Source of the DNA: Ferranicluibacter rubi
GTDB taxonomy: Bacteria > Pseudomonadota > Alphaproteobacteria > Rhizobiales > Rhizobiaceae
Direction of reading: 5' to 3'
NCBI RefSeq assembly: GCF_011603255.1
Contig: NZ_JAANCM010000011.1
Location: 1 to 64,000, forward strand
Length of the DNA: 64,000 nt
Shown: positions 36,961 to 45,979 of the stretch, piece after piece
Position numbering within the stretch: the first letter of the stretch is position 1
Layout: each line of letters starts with the position of its first letter
The notes under the pieces: generated by a model
What the model was told of the DNA's origin: nothing
Seen by the model: the letters and a program-made list of their open reading frames with translations, nothing else
Databases searched by the model: none
Made by a program: the position numbers and the translations under genes

Positions 36961-37839
36961 GTGACACAGGCCGCTTCCTATCAAAACGCTTCCCGTCATG
37001 GCGCTTCCTCTACGGAAGGCGGACGGCTGAGTGCGCGCAACTTCAAACGGCTTGGCGCCTATATCTACGACTATAGCGGCATCAAGATGCCGCAGAGCAA
37101 GGCCACCATGCTCGAAGGCCGGTTGCGGCGGCGGCTGCGCGCCACCGGCATCGAAACGCTCGACGCCTATTGCGACTTTCTGTTCGACGGGCATGGGATC
37201 GAGCGCGAGGCGATCCACCTGATCGACGCCGTCACCACCAACAAGACGGATTTCTTCCGCGAGCCGAACCATTTCGACATTCTGCGCCAGACGATCCTGC
37301 CGGGATTGAAGGAACAGGGCGTGCGGCGCGTCCGCACCTGGAGTGCGGCCTGTTCCACGGGTGCGGAGCCCTACACGATGGCGATGGTGCTGGAGGACTA
37401 CCGGCAGACCTGCAACGGCCCTGATTACTCGATCCTGGCCACCGATCTCTCGACACAGGTTCTCGAGGTCGCGACCAAGGGTATCTATACGGAGGAGATG
37501 ATCCGGCCGGTTCCGGCCGATCTGCGCCGCCGCTTCGTCATGACCGCTCGGGACCCGGCGCGCGGTGAGGTGCGCATCGTGCCGCAGCTACGCTCCCGCG
37601 TCGGCTGCATGCGGCTGAATTTCATGGACGACGTCTATCGTGTCGGCGAGCCGATGCATGTGATTTTCTGCCGTAACGTGCTGATCTACTTTGACAAGAA
37701 GACCCAGATGCATGTGCTGAACCGGCTGGTCGATTGCCTGCTTCCCGGCGGGCATCTGCTGATCGGTCATTCCGAGTCGATCACCGGCATGAACCTGCCG
37801 GTCCGCCAGCTTGCCAATACCGTCTTCGTGAAGGAATAG
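36961..37839 (+). CDS. cheR: Chemoreceptor methyltransferase CheR
   Basis: A 292-residue SAM-dependent glutamate methyltransferase. The N-terminal helical domain includes YIYDYSGIKMPQSKATMLEG and the catalytic domain has TNKTDFFREPNHF, the SAM motif WSAACSTGAEPYTMAM, the DLS motif (ILATDLSTQVLEVA) and FCRNVLIYFDK. The GTG at 36961 was chosen because AGGAG lies 10-11 bases upstream and the longer frame reads back into cheW. cheB follows after 3 bp. Confidence 0.92.
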   Translation: MTQAASYQNASRHGASSTEGGRLSARNFKRLGAYIYDYSGIKMPQSKATMLEGRLRRRLRATGIETLDAYCDFLFDGHGIEREAIHLIDAVTTNKTDFFREPNHFDILRQTILPGLKEQGVRRVRTWSAACSTGAEPYTMAMVLEDYRQTCNGPDYSILATDLSTQVLEVATKGIYTEEMIRPVPADLRRRFVMTARDPARGEVRIVPQLRSRVGCMRLNFMDDVYRVGEPMHVIFCRNVLIYFDKKTQMHVLNRLVDCLLPGGHLLIGHSESITGMNLPVRQLANTVFVKE

Positions 37840-37842
37840 CCT

Positions 37843-38934
37843 GTGCCCGGCAAACAGATCCGCGTCCTGATCGTTGATGATTCCGCCAGCGTCCGGCAGA
37901 CGCTGACGGCCGTTTTGGAATCCGACCCGGGCATTACCGTCATCGGCGCGGCCTCGGATCCGTTCATGGCCGCCAAGCGCATCCAGGAGGAAATTCCCGA
38001 CGTCATCACGCTGGATGTGGAGATGCCGCGCATGGATGGCATCACCTTCCTGCGCAAGCTGATGTCGCAGCGGCCCATTCCCGTCGTCATGTGTTCATCG
38101 CTGACGGAGACGGGTACGGAAACGCTGATGCAGGCGCTGGAAGCCGGTGCCGTCGATGTCATCCTGAAGCCGAAGATCGGCGCGGCGGACTATCTCGCCG
38201 AACAGGCGGCCCGGATCTGCGACGTTGTCAAGAGTGCGGCCCAGGCGCGCGTCCGGCAGAAGGCCGGACGCGTCGTGTCGGCATCTGCAGGCGGACCCAG
38301 CGAGAAGCTGACGGCCGATGCCATGCTGCCGCCGCCCTCAGGCAGGGCCATGGCGCGTACCACGGAAATGGTCGTCTGCATCGGCGCCTCCACAGGCGGC
38401 ACGGAAGCGTTGCGCGAACTGCTCGAACGGCTGCCGTCGAATGCGCCCGGCATCGTCATCGTCCAGCACATGCCGGAGAAGTTCACCGCCGCCTTCGCCA
38501 AACGCCTGAACGGGCTTTGCGAGGTGGAGGTGAAGGAGGCCGAGGATGGCGACCCGGTGCTGCGCGGCCATGTGTTGATTGCACCCGGCGACCGCCACAT
38601 GATGCTGGAGCGGCAGGGTGCGCGCTATCACGTCTCGGTCCGGCCCGGGCCGCTCGTCTCGCGTCATCGCCCGTCGGTGGATGTACTGTTCCGCTCGGCC
38701 GCGCGGGCGGCCGGCAGCAATGCCATGGCGGCGATCATGACAGGAATGGGCGACGACGGTGCGCGCGGCATGCTGGAAATGCATCAGGCCGGCGCCTTCA
38801 CGATCGCCCAGGACGAAGCGACGTCCGTCGTCTTCGGCATGCCGAAGGAAGCGATCGCCCGTGGCGGCGTCGACCGGATCGTGCCGCTCGGACAGATCGC
38901 CATGGAAATCCTCTCCGAGGACAGGCGTCGCTAG
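37843..38934 (+). CDS. cheB: Chemoreceptor methylesterase CheB
   Basis: A 363-residue response-regulator esterase. The receiver domain has Asp58 ([12 protein letters not shown]), and an Ala/Gly-rich linker follows. The esterase domain has Ser183 ([12 protein letters not shown]), His209 (VQHMPEKF) and the Asp of [10 protein letters not shown] (about 306) as catalytic triad. It removes methyl groups (and deamidates) on the MCP in opposition to CheR. Start is GTG at 37843. A CtrA-type box begins six bases after its stop. Confidence 0.94.
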   Translation: MPGKQIRVLIVDDSASVRQTLTAVLESDPGITVIGAASDPFMAAKRIQEEIPDVITLDVEMPRMDGITFLRKLMSQRPIPVVMCSSLTETGTETLMQALEAGAVDVILKPKIGAADYLAEQAARICDVVKSAAQARVRQKAGRVVSASAGGPSEKLTADAMLPPPSGRAMARTTEMVVCIGASTGGTEALRELLERLPSNAPGIVIVQHMPEKFTAAFAKRLNGLCEVEVKEAEDGDPVLRGHVLIAPGDRHMMLERQGARYHVSVRPGPLVSRHRPSVDVLFRSAARAAGSNAMAAIMTGMGDDGARGMLEMHQAGAFTIAQDEATSVVFGMPKEAIARGGVDRIVPLGQIAMEILSEDRRR

Positions 38935-38939
38935 CTGTT

Positions 38940-38955
38940 TTAACCCGGCCTTAAC
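38940..38955 (+). promoter_or_regulatory. CtrA-type box upstream of parA
   Basis: TTAA-CCCGGCC-TTAAC, an exact TTAA-N7-TTAAC match lying between the cheB stop and the ParA start 89 bp on. It has the same orientation as the site upstream of the operon at 30989. It suggests that the ParA gene has its own cell-cycle-linked promoter. Confidence 0.55.
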
Positions 38956-39043
38956 CATGACGCCGCAAAACTCGTTCCGGACGCCATGTGAGCGGCGGTC
39001 GGGACGGGCGATGACAAGCTCTGTGACGGAAACGGGGTTTGCA

Positions 39044-39751
39044 ATGGCTATCATCACTTTCGCCAATACCAAGGGCGGCGCCGGCAAGACCACGGCCGTG
39101 CTGCTTCTGGCGACGGAACTCGTGCGGCGTGGCCATCGCGTGGCGATCATCGACACCGATCCGCAACGCTGGATCTCCCGCTGGTTCGAGGCCGCAGATC
39201 CCGTCGCCAACCTGACGGTCGCCACCTTCGTTTCGCTCTCGGCCTTGCCGCGCACGGTCGAGGAATATCGCTCCGCCGATTACGTGATCATCGATCTCCC
39301 CGGCGCCCAGTCGCCCTTGCTGGCGACCGCGCTCGGCCTGTCCGATCACGTGCTGATCCCCATACAGGGCAGTTCCATGGATGCGCAGGGCGGGGCGCAG
39401 GTTCTGGAGCTGCTGTCCTATCTCGACCGCAAGGCCGGCATCCGCATTCCCCATTCCGTGGTTCTCTCGCGGGTCAATTCCATGGTCACCACACGCGGTC
39501 TTCTCGCCGTCAAGATGCTGCTGCAGGAGCGCTCGGTGCATATGCTCTCGACCCCGATCATCGAGCGCGCCGCGTTCCGCGACATGTTCGAGTACAAGAC
39601 CTTCCTGCATCTCATGAACCGCGACCGCGTCAGCAATCTCGACAAGGCGATCCTCAATGCGGAACGCTATGCCGACGAGGTGCAGGCGCTGGTGAAAGGC
39701 CGGGCGAGGGGCGCTGAGTCCAACCTTTCCCTCAAGGCCGACGCAGCCTGA
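39044..39751 (+). CDS. ParA-family ATPase of the chemosensory cluster
   Basis: A 235-residue MinD/ParA ATPase. The deviant Walker A is FANTKGGAGKTTAVLL (residues about 6-21), switch I is DTDPQRW and Walker B is YVIIDLPGAQSP. It is closer to the small VirC1/ParA type than to chromosomal ParA. Encoded directly after cheB, it probably positions chemosensory arrays, as ParC or PpfA do in other bacteria. The ATG at 39044 starts with the conserved strand; ATG at 39011 would add 11 residues. No ParB partner is seen. Confidence 0.85.
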   Translation: MAIITFANTKGGAGKTTAVLLLATELVRRGHRVAIIDTDPQRWISRWFEAADPVANLTVATFVSLSALPRTVEEYRSADYVIIDLPGAQSPLLATALGLSDHVLIPIQGSSMDAQGGAQVLELLSYLDRKAGIRIPHSVVLSRVNSMVTTRGLLAVKMLLQERSVHMLSTPIIERAAFRDMFEYKTFLHLMNRDRVSNLDKAILNAERYADEVQALVKGRARGAESNLSLKADAA

Positions 39752-39763
39752 CGGGGGTCGAGG

Positions 39764-41497
39764 CTAGAACAACGCGTCTTCGAAGAGATCGTCGTCGCTC
39801 ATCGCAGCAGCTGGCGCGGCCGCCGCAGGTGCTGTGTCCAGCTCTTCCGTCGGGAAGATCGACAGGTGAATGTCGCGCTCCTGCGCCATCGTGTAGGTCC
39901 GGTAGATGGTCTGCGACAGGCTTGCCGCTGCCGCTGACGGCACGGGTGCACCCAGATCATCGGCGAAACGGCCGGCCATCTCGACGCAGGCTTCCAGAAC
40001 GGTGCCGAGGCTGCTTTCGAAGTCGAGCGCGCCGATGGCCGCAGCGATCTTTCCGAAGACGGCATCGCCCTGTTCGTTGAAGGCGTCGAGATTTTCATCC
40101 ATCTGCGTCGAGACGGCGGAGATCGACTGGAGGGCCATGTCGAGCGGCATTGCGATATTCGCGATCTCCGAGCCGCTGCCGGACGAAAGCGAGGCGGCGG
40201 AGGTTTCGATCCGCCGCATGCCGGCGACGACATTGTCGGCGGGCTCTTCCAGCCGGCCTGCAAACGTGCGCAGTTCGCCACTGACGACGTTGACCGAGCG
40301 ACCGGCATCGCCCAGCCGCGAGCATCGCAGGTTGGAGTTCAGCGCCATGTAGTGGATGTCGACCTTGATCGACCGGATCATCTCGATCGCGGTGATCAGC
40401 GTCTGCACGGCATCGACGACGGAAGCGACGAGCGCCGTCGCATCGCGGCTGCGACCCTCGACACGGGCGGCAAGGTCGCAGGCGTGACGAATGTCGCGCG
40501 CGATGACCTTCAGAATGTCCTCGTCCGGCGCGTCGCGAAAGCCCGCAAGCTCCGACCGGAGGTCGAGAATGCGGGAAGCATCCGCCGTGAAGCTCGAGAT
40601 CGTCGTGAAGACGCTGGCACATTTCTTCCGGAAATCCAGCAGTGTCTCTTCCAGCTGGGCATGGGCCAGATGCAGGACGCAGGCGGCGATGCCGTCTCGC
40701 TCGGCACTGCCGAGATGCCGGCCATCGCCTTCGAGGAAGGCATCGAGATGGGTGAAGCTCGCCTGGACATGCTCGATCCGCTGGCGCGTGATGTCGCCGA
40801 TCTGAAGGGCAGACAACGCCGCGGCGATCTTCGTCTGGACGTTGGCAGCAACAGCCCTGACCTCGCCGGCGCGCTTGGCCATGGCCGCGTGCTGCGCGAT
40901 CAGCCGGGTCGCATTGCCGGTGAGGTTGGCGACGATCTCGGGGATGGCGACGCGAAAATCGCCGAGGACGGAGGAGGAAAAGCTGCGTGCGGTGGACAGT
41001 TCGCCTTGCATGGATTTGAGCTCGGCTGCGAAACGCTCGATCTCGCCGGCGCCCGAATGGATGCGGTCACGGATTTCGTCGGCGAAATCGGCAAACTCAT
41101 CGAGGCCGGCACCGGTGATCTTGACGGTGATGGCGAAGACCTTGAGGTAGCGAAAGGTCTCGTGCATGTCATCGACATGGCGGCGCGATGCGGCGCAGAG
41201 ATCGGCGATCTCGTCGAAGGACAATTGCCGTTCTGCCATGATGTCCGGCAGGCGGGCGAGCTCTGCGATCGTCCGGTGCAGACCGGCAATCGCCGCCGTG
41301 GTTGTCTCGCCGTCCAATGCGCCGGTGACACGATCGAGTGTGCCGACGAGCCCGGTCACGAGCTCCATGACGGCCACGAGAGAGGCTCCGCCATCCAGAA
41401 ACGCCGTCTCGATCCGCTGATGCGCCTGTGTCAACCTGTCTTCGAGGTTGCCGCGTGCATAGGTGCTCGACTGGGAATTACGCAGGGCTAGCGGCAT
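39764..41497 (-). CDS. Soluble chemotaxis-linked helical protein with CheZ-like DxxxQ motif
   Basis: A 577-residue protein without signal or membrane segments, almost entirely helical. Residues 231-244 (LQIGDITRQRIEHV) match the CheZ phosphatase signature DxxxQ with Asp235 and Gln239. Residues 384-415 (MALNSNLRCSRLGDAGRSVN and following) resemble the MCP hairpin tip but with key residues changed. The C-terminus ends in an acidic segment SDDDLFEDALF, reminiscent of the CheY-binding tail of CheZ. It is convergent with the chemosensory operon, 12 bp from parA. Possible role: phosphatase or sink for CheY-P, or a receptor-array decoy. An alternative is a divergent cytoplasmic MCP. Confidence 0.6.
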   Translation of the reverse strand: MPLALRNSQSSTYARGNLEDRLTQAHQRIETAFLDGGASLVAVMELVTGLVGTLDRVTGALDGETTTAAIAGLHRTIAELARLPDIMAERQLSFDEIADLCAASRRHVDDMHETFRYLKVFAITVKITGAGLDEFADFADEIRDRIHSGAGEIERFAAELKSMQGELSTARSFSSSVLGDFRVAIPEIVANLTGNATRLIAQHAAMAKRAGEVRAVAANVQTKIAAALSALQIGDITRQRIEHVQASFTHLDAFLEGDGRHLGSAERDGIAACVLHLAHAQLEETLLDFRKKCASVFTTISSFTADASRILDLRSELAGFRDAPDEDILKVIARDIRHACDLAARVEGRSRDATALVASVVDAVQTLITAIEMIRSIKVDIHYMALNSNLRCSRLGDAGRSVNVVSGELRTFAGRLEEPADNVVAGMRRIETSAASLSSGSGSEIANIAMPLDMALQSISAVSTQMDENLDAFNEQGDAVFGKIAAAIGALDFESSLGTVLEACVEMAGRFADDLGAPVPSAAAASLSQTIYRTYTMAQERDIHLSIFPTEELDTAPAAAAPAAAMSDDDLFEDALF

Positions 41498-41793
41498 GGT
41501 TCTGGGTCCATTCTTCGTTCCCCCGACGTATATCGGAAAGGCCCGAAGGTGCCGTAAAGGAGCAGGCTTAAGGGATCGTAACCTGAGGTTTTATTCAGCG
41601 TGCAACCTTTCGGCTCGCTCGATGGGAACTTTTGCGCCGGTCATCCGTTGCTGCCTCGGCGCGCCGAGACTTGGTCAAACGCCTCTTCCTGTCGCGGAAA
41701 CCACTGTTGCCCCGGCCGTACGCGCCAGCGATGATATCCTCTACGTCACGATCGTCGAAACCTTACGATCTCCCCAGACAAGGAACAGAACCC

Positions 41794-42312
41794 ATGGACC
41801 AGTCCGTAAAATCGCGCCGTAAGGCCGACCTGAAGACGCCGACAGGACTTTCGCAGGAAGGTGTGAAGGACATTTCCGGAGGCGCGACCGCCCTTCTGGC
41901 CGATGTCTTCGCCCTGTATCTGAAGACGAAGAATTTTCATTGGCATATGTCCGGCGCGAATTTCCGCGACTACCATCTGCTGCTCGACGATCACGGTGCC
42001 GAACTTCTCGCCATCACCGACCCGCTGGCCGAGCGTGTTCGCAAGCTCGGCGGATCGACCCTGAAGTCGATCGGCGACATCTCCCGTCAGCAGCGGATCA
42101 AGGACAACGACGCCGACTTCGTCCATCCGCACGAAATGCTGGCGGAACTTCGCGACGATAACGGAGCCCTGGTCCAGAGCATGCGGGAACTGCATGACGT
42201 CTGCGACGAGCATGGCGACGTCGCAACGGCGAGCCTGCTCGAAAACTGGATTGACGACGGCGAGAAGCGCGTCTGGTTCCTGTTCGAGATTCTGCGCGAC
42301 ACCAACGCCTGA
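41794..42312 (+). CDS. dps: Dps family DNA-binding ferritin-like protein
   Basis: A 172-residue Dps. The ferroxidase ligands are recognisable in TKNFHWHMSGANFRDYHLLL and DDHGAEL. The short basic N-terminus (MDQSVKSRRKADLKTP) would contact DNA. It forms a dodecamer that stores iron and protects DNA from peroxide in stationary phase. AAGGA ten bases before the ATG at 41794 sets the start; frames upstream are unsupported. The preceding 296 bp hold no other gene and no regulator site I can name with confidence. Confidence 0.92.
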   Translation: MDQSVKSRRKADLKTPTGLSQEGVKDISGGATALLADVFALYLKTKNFHWHMSGANFRDYHLLLDDHGAELLAITDPLAERVRKLGGSTLKSIGDISRQQRIKDNDADFVHPHEMLAELRDDNGALVQSMRELHDVCDEHGDVATASLLENWIDDGEKRVWFLFEILRDTNA

Positions 42313-42347
42313 CGGGTGACTGATCGGTCGTTCCGGACGACGTATGA

Positions 42348-42389
42348 ATGAAGAGAGGCGCAGGCCTTGCAGCCTGCGCCTCTCTTCAT
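42348..42389. terminator. Perfect 18-bp bidirectional terminator between dps and rmlA
   Basis: Arms ATGAAGAGAGGCGCAGGC (42348-42365) and its exact complement (42372-42389) around a 6-nt loop CTTGCA. It lies 36 bp after dps and 26 bp after the rmlA stop, serving both convergent transcripts. T-rich flanks are short, so the long stem probably does most of the work. Confidence 0.85.
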
Positions 42390-42414
42390 GTTCGATGGAT
42401 TGTCGAGATTTCGC

Positions 42415-43290
42415 TTAGATCTTGCCGTCCTGCAGGCGCGACAGCAGGTACTTGCCGTAGGTGCTCTTGCCGAGCTTCTTGCCGAGCACTTCCAGCTGGT
42501 TGGCGTCGATGAAGCCGTTGAGGTAGGCGATTTCCTCCGGGCAGGCGATCTTGAAGCCCTGGCGACGCTCGAGCGTGGCGACGAATTCGCCAGCGTCGAG
42601 CAGGCTGTCGGGGGTTCCCGTATCGAGCCAGGCATAGCCGCGGCCCATCAGTTCGACGCTGAGATTGCCGCGCTCCAGGTAGACCCGGTTGACGTCGGTG
42701 ATCTCAAGTTCGCCCCGTGGCGAGGGCTTGAGGTTGGCGGCGATCTCGACGACGGCGGCGTCGTAGAAGTAGAGACCGGTTACGGCCCAGTTGGACTTCG
42801 GCTCTGGCGGCTTTTCCTCGATGGAGAGCGCCTTCATGCTCTTGTCGAACTCGACCACGCCGTAGCGTTCCGGATCGGCGACGTGATAGGCGAACACGGT
42901 GGCACCGTCCGTGCGGGCGCTTGCGCGGTCGAACAGCTCGGTAATCCCGTGGCCGTAGAAGATGTTGTCGCCGAGGATGAGGCAGGAGGGATCCGAGCCG
43001 ACGAAGTCGGCGCCGATGATGTAGGCCTGTGCCAGACCATCCGGGGACGGCTGCTCGGCATAGGTGAGGTTGATGCCCCAGGCGCTGCCGTCACCCAGCA
43101 GACGCTGGAAGTTCGGCAGGTCGACCGGGGTCGAGATGATCAGGATGTCCTTGATGCCGGCCAGCATGAGCGTCGACAGCGGATAGTAGATCATCGGCTT
43201 GTCGTAGACCGGCATCAGCTGCTTGGATGTGACCAGCGTCATCGGATGCAGGCGCGTACCGCTGCCGCCGGCGAGAATAATACCCTTCAT
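42415..43290 (-). CDS. rmlA: Glucose-1-phosphate thymidylyltransferase RmlA
   Basis: A 291-residue nucleotidyltransferase that makes dTDP-glucose, first step to dTDP-L-rhamnose. The signature [20 protein letters not shown] is at residues 8-27 and the metal-binding Asp is in [11 protein letters not shown]. The ATG at 43290 has AGGAG seven bases before it; the longer open frame is not supported. It is the last gene of rmlC-rmlB-rmlD-rmlA. Confidence 0.96.
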   Translation of the reverse strand: MKGIILAGGSGTRLHPMTLVTSKQLMPVYDKPMIYYPLSTLMLAGIKDILIISTPVDLPNFQRLLGDGSAWGINLTYAEQPSPDGLAQAYIIGADFVGSDPSCLILGDNIFYGHGITELFDRASARTDGATVFAYHVADPERYGVVEFDKSMKALSIEEKPPEPKSNWAVTGLYFYDAAVVEIAANLKPSPRGELEITDVNRVYLERGNLSVELMGRGYAWLDTGTPDSLLDAGEFVATLERRQGFKIACPEEIAYLNGFIDANQLEVLGKKLGKSTYGKYLLSRLQDGKI

Positions 43291-43309
43291 CGAAATACTC
43301 CTAAATGAA

Positions 43310-44200
43310 TTATGCCTGGAGGATGCGGGTAACGACCGTTTCGGTCGCTGCGCGCCAGTCCTGCAGGGTGACGCCGTGCGTGGCGGAAAGCTTGCTGCCG
43401 TCGAGTTGGGAATTGGCCGGGCGCTTTGCCGGCGTCGGATAGGCACTCGACGGGATCGGGTTGACTTTCGCCGACGGGCCGCCTTGCTCTGCCGACAGGC
43501 GGAAGATCTCGGTTGCAAACTCTGCCCAGCTGGCGCGGCCGGCATTGGTCAGGTGGAAGATGCCGCGCAGCGCCGTGTCGTCGCTCTTCAGCAGGTTGCC
43601 GGCAACGGCAAGGACGGCATCGGCGATGTCGAGTGCCGATGTCGGGCAGCCCACCTGGTCGGCGACCACGTTCATCTCGTCGCGGTCGGCTGCCACGCGC
43701 AGCATCGTTTTGACGAAGTTCTTGCCATAGGGGCTGTGGACCCAGGCGGTGCGCAGAATGGCATGGTTCGGCGTGGCCGCTGCCACGGCCTCTTCACCGG
43801 CAAGCTTCGAGCGGCCATAGGCGCCGATCGGCGCGACCGGATCGCTCTCGACATAGGCGCCCGACTTGGTGCCGTCGAAGACGTAATCGGTGGAGATGTG
43901 GACGATCGGAATGCCGAGACCGGCCGCCGCTCTGGCCAGCGCGCCCGCCGCCTCGCCATTGACCGTAGTGGCGAGGTCTTCCTCGCTTTCCGCCTGATCC
44001 ACGGCGGTGTAGGCGGCAGCGGAGATGATGATATCAGGCCGGACCGTTGCGATGGCCGGTCCGAGTGTTTCCGGTGCGCTGAAATCCACGTCCGGGCGGC
44101 CGAAGGTGACGATGGCGATATCAGGATGGTTGGCGGCCCGCTCGATGATCGAGCGGACGACCTGTCCTTCCTTGCCGGTGACGAGATATTTCAGGGCCAT
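43310..44200 (-). CDS. rmlD: dTDP-4-dehydrorhamnose reductase RmlD
   Basis: A 296-residue short-chain reductase for the final step to dTDP-L-rhamnose. It has a Rossmann start with [12 protein letters not shown] in place of the usual GxxGQLG, the [13 protein letters not shown] segment, ISTDYVFDG and the YGRSK catalytic Tyr-Lys. Its ATG shares one base with the rmlB stop. rmlA follows after 19 bp. Confidence 0.95.
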   Translation of the reverse strand: MALKYLVTGKEGQVVRSIIERAANHPDIAIVTFGRPDVDFSAPETLGPAIATVRPDIIISAAAYTAVDQAESEEDLATTVNGEAAGALARAAAGLGIPIVHISTDYVFDGTKSGAYVESDPVAPIGAYGRSKLAGEEAVAAATPNHAILRTAWVHSPYGKNFVKTMLRVAADRDEMNVVADQVGCPTSALDIADAVLAVAGNLLKSDDTALRGIFHLTNAGRASWAEFATEIFRLSAEQGGPSAKVNPIPSSAYPTPAKRPANSQLDGSKLSATHGVTLQDWRAATETVVTRILQA

Positions 44201-45264
44201 CAGGAAGCCTTCGGCTGCGTCTGGATGAGGCCGAGGCGGCCGCCATCATAGCCGTCGCGCAGCGGCTTCCACCACCACTCGTTCTCCAGATACCAGCGCA
44301 CCGTCTTCTCGATGCCGGTGTCGAAGTTCTCGAGTGCCTTCCAGCCGAGTTCCGTTTCCAGACGCGTTGCGTCGATCGCGTAGCGGGCGTCGTGGCCCGG
44401 GCGGTCGGTAACGTGCTCGATCAGCTTGGCATGCGGCGCGCCCTGCGGACGCAGCGTGTCCATGAGTTCGCAGACGCGGTGGACGACGTCGATGTTGCGC
44501 CGTTCGTTGCGGCCGCCGACATTGTAGGTCTCGCCGATCTGGCCGCGCTCGGCGATGAGATCCAGCGCGCGGGCGTGATCCTCGACATAGAGCCAGTCGC
44601 GAATGTTGGCGCCGCTGCCGTAGACCGGCAGCTTCTTGCCGTGCATCGCGTTGAGGATGATCAGCGGGATGAGCTTTTCCGGGAAGTGGTAAGGGCCATA
44701 ATTGTTCGAGCAGTTCGACACGACGATCGGCAGACCGTAGGTGCGCTGCCAAGCCTTGGCCAGATGGTCCGACGAGGCCTTGGAGGCCGAGTAGGGCGAG
44801 CTCGGGTCGTAGGGCGTCGTTTCGGTGAAGAGGCCGTCGTCGCCGAGCGAGCCGTAGACCTCGTCCGTGGACACGTGCAGGAAGCGGAAGGCGTCCTTGG
44901 CATCGGCTTCCAGCGTGTTCCAGTAGGCGCGCGCGGCTTCGAGCATGGTGAACGTGCCGATGACGTTGGTCTGCACGAAGTCGGCAGCACCCGTGATCGA
45001 CCGGTCGACATGGCTTTCGGCGGCCAGATGCATGACGCGGTCCGGGCGGAACGTGTCGAAGGCTTCCTGGATGGCGCTGCGATCGCAGATGTCGGCCTGC
45101 AGGAACCTGTGGTTTGCCTGGTTGCTGATGCTTTCGAGAGAGGTCAGCGTGCCGGCATAGGTCAGCTTGTCGATGGTGAGAACCTCGTAGCCCTTCTCAA
45201 GGACGAGATAACGAACCACGGCCGAACCGATGAAGCCGGCGCCTCCGGTAACAATAACGCGCAT
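44200..45264 (-). CDS. rmlB: dTDP-glucose 4,6-dehydratase RmlB
   Basis: A 354-residue extended SDR. NAD motif [11 protein letters not shown] at 7-17, the DKLTYAG motif, [22 protein letters not shown] and catalytic [10 protein letters not shown]. It converts dTDP-glucose to the 4-keto-6-deoxy sugar. It is coupled to rmlD by a one-base overlap and lies 18 bp after rmlC. Confidence 0.96.
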   Translation of the reverse strand: MRVIVTGGAGFIGSAVVRYLVLEKGYEVLTIDKLTYAGTLTSLESISNQANHRFLQADICDRSAIQEAFDTFRPDRVMHLAAESHVDRSITGAADFVQTNVIGTFTMLEAARAYWNTLEADAKDAFRFLHVSTDEVYGSLGDDGLFTETTPYDPSSPYSASKASSDHLAKAWQRTYGLPIVVSNCSNNYGPYHFPEKLIPLIILNAMHGKKLPVYGSGANIRDWLYVEDHARALDLIAERGQIGETYNVGGRNERRNIDVVHRVCELMDTLRPQGAPHAKLIEHVTDRPGHDARYAIDATRLETELGWKALENFDTGIEKTVRWYLENEWWWKPLRDGYDGGRLGLIQTQPKAS

Positions 45265-45282
45265 AGTCGGGATTCCTGATGG

Positions 45283-45861
45283 TTACGAGTTGGCGTTGGG
45301 GCCGGTATAGGTGAAGCTTTCCTTCAGGTCGGCCAGCAGCGGCTGCAAGGTGTCCTTCTTCGACAGGACGGGCGTCCTGGCGACATCCGGCCAGACGACG
45401 CCGATGGCCGGATCGTTCCAGCGAAGCCCGCGGTCGTGTTCGGCGCTGTAATAGTCCGTCACCTTGTAGCTGACCTCCGTGGCCGGCACCAGAGTGCAGA
45501 ACCCATGGGCAAAGCCCGCGGGAACCCACAGCTGATGGCCGTTCTGCGCGGTCAGTTCCGCGCCGACATACTGGCCATAGGTGGGCGAGCCGACGCGGAT
45601 ATCGACGGCGACGTCGTAGATGGCGCCGGCGATGCAGCGCACGAGCTTGCCCTGCGCGCGTGGTTCCAGCTGGAAGTGCAATCCGCGCACCGTGCCGGCA
45701 TCTGCCGAAAGCGACTGATTGTCCTGACGGAACTCGACCTTGGCAGCCTGTTCTTCGAACAGGGACTGGCGGAACGTTTCCATGAAGTAACCACGGTCGT
45801 CACCGATCTTGTTCGGCTTGATCAGGATCACGTCGGAAATCGAGAGGCGCTCAAAATTCAT
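45283..45861 (-). CDS. rmlC: dTDP-4-dehydrorhamnose 3,5-epimerase RmlC
   Basis: A 192-residue cupin epimerase, first gene of the rhamnose operon. Catalytic His is in VRGLHFQLEP, with RQDNQSLS, FAHGFCTL and the YYSAEHDRGLRWNDP signature. ATG 45861 (MNFERLSISDV) matches the usual family start; ATG 45873 would add MDFW and cannot be excluded because neither has a strong Shine-Dalgarno. The rhamnose is presumably used by the nearby transferases. Confidence 0.95.
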   Translation of the reverse strand: MNFERLSISDVILIKPNKIGDDRGYFMETFRQSLFEEQAAKVEFRQDNQSLSADAGTVRGLHFQLEPRAQGKLVRCIAGAIYDVAVDIRVGSPTYGQYVGAELTAQNGHQLWVPAGFAHGFCTLVPATEVSYKVTDYYSAEHDRGLRWNDPAIGVVWPDVARTPVLSKKDTLQPLLADLKESFTYTGPNANS

Positions 45862-45979
45862 CCAAAAGTCCATCTATCGTTGCTGAAATATCGATTGGCT
45901 GCCAATGCTTGTACCAACTTGTCTGTGCAGCTTTCAAGACATGTGTGAGAAGCAGGCCCCGGAGAGGCAGGATTTCCGT

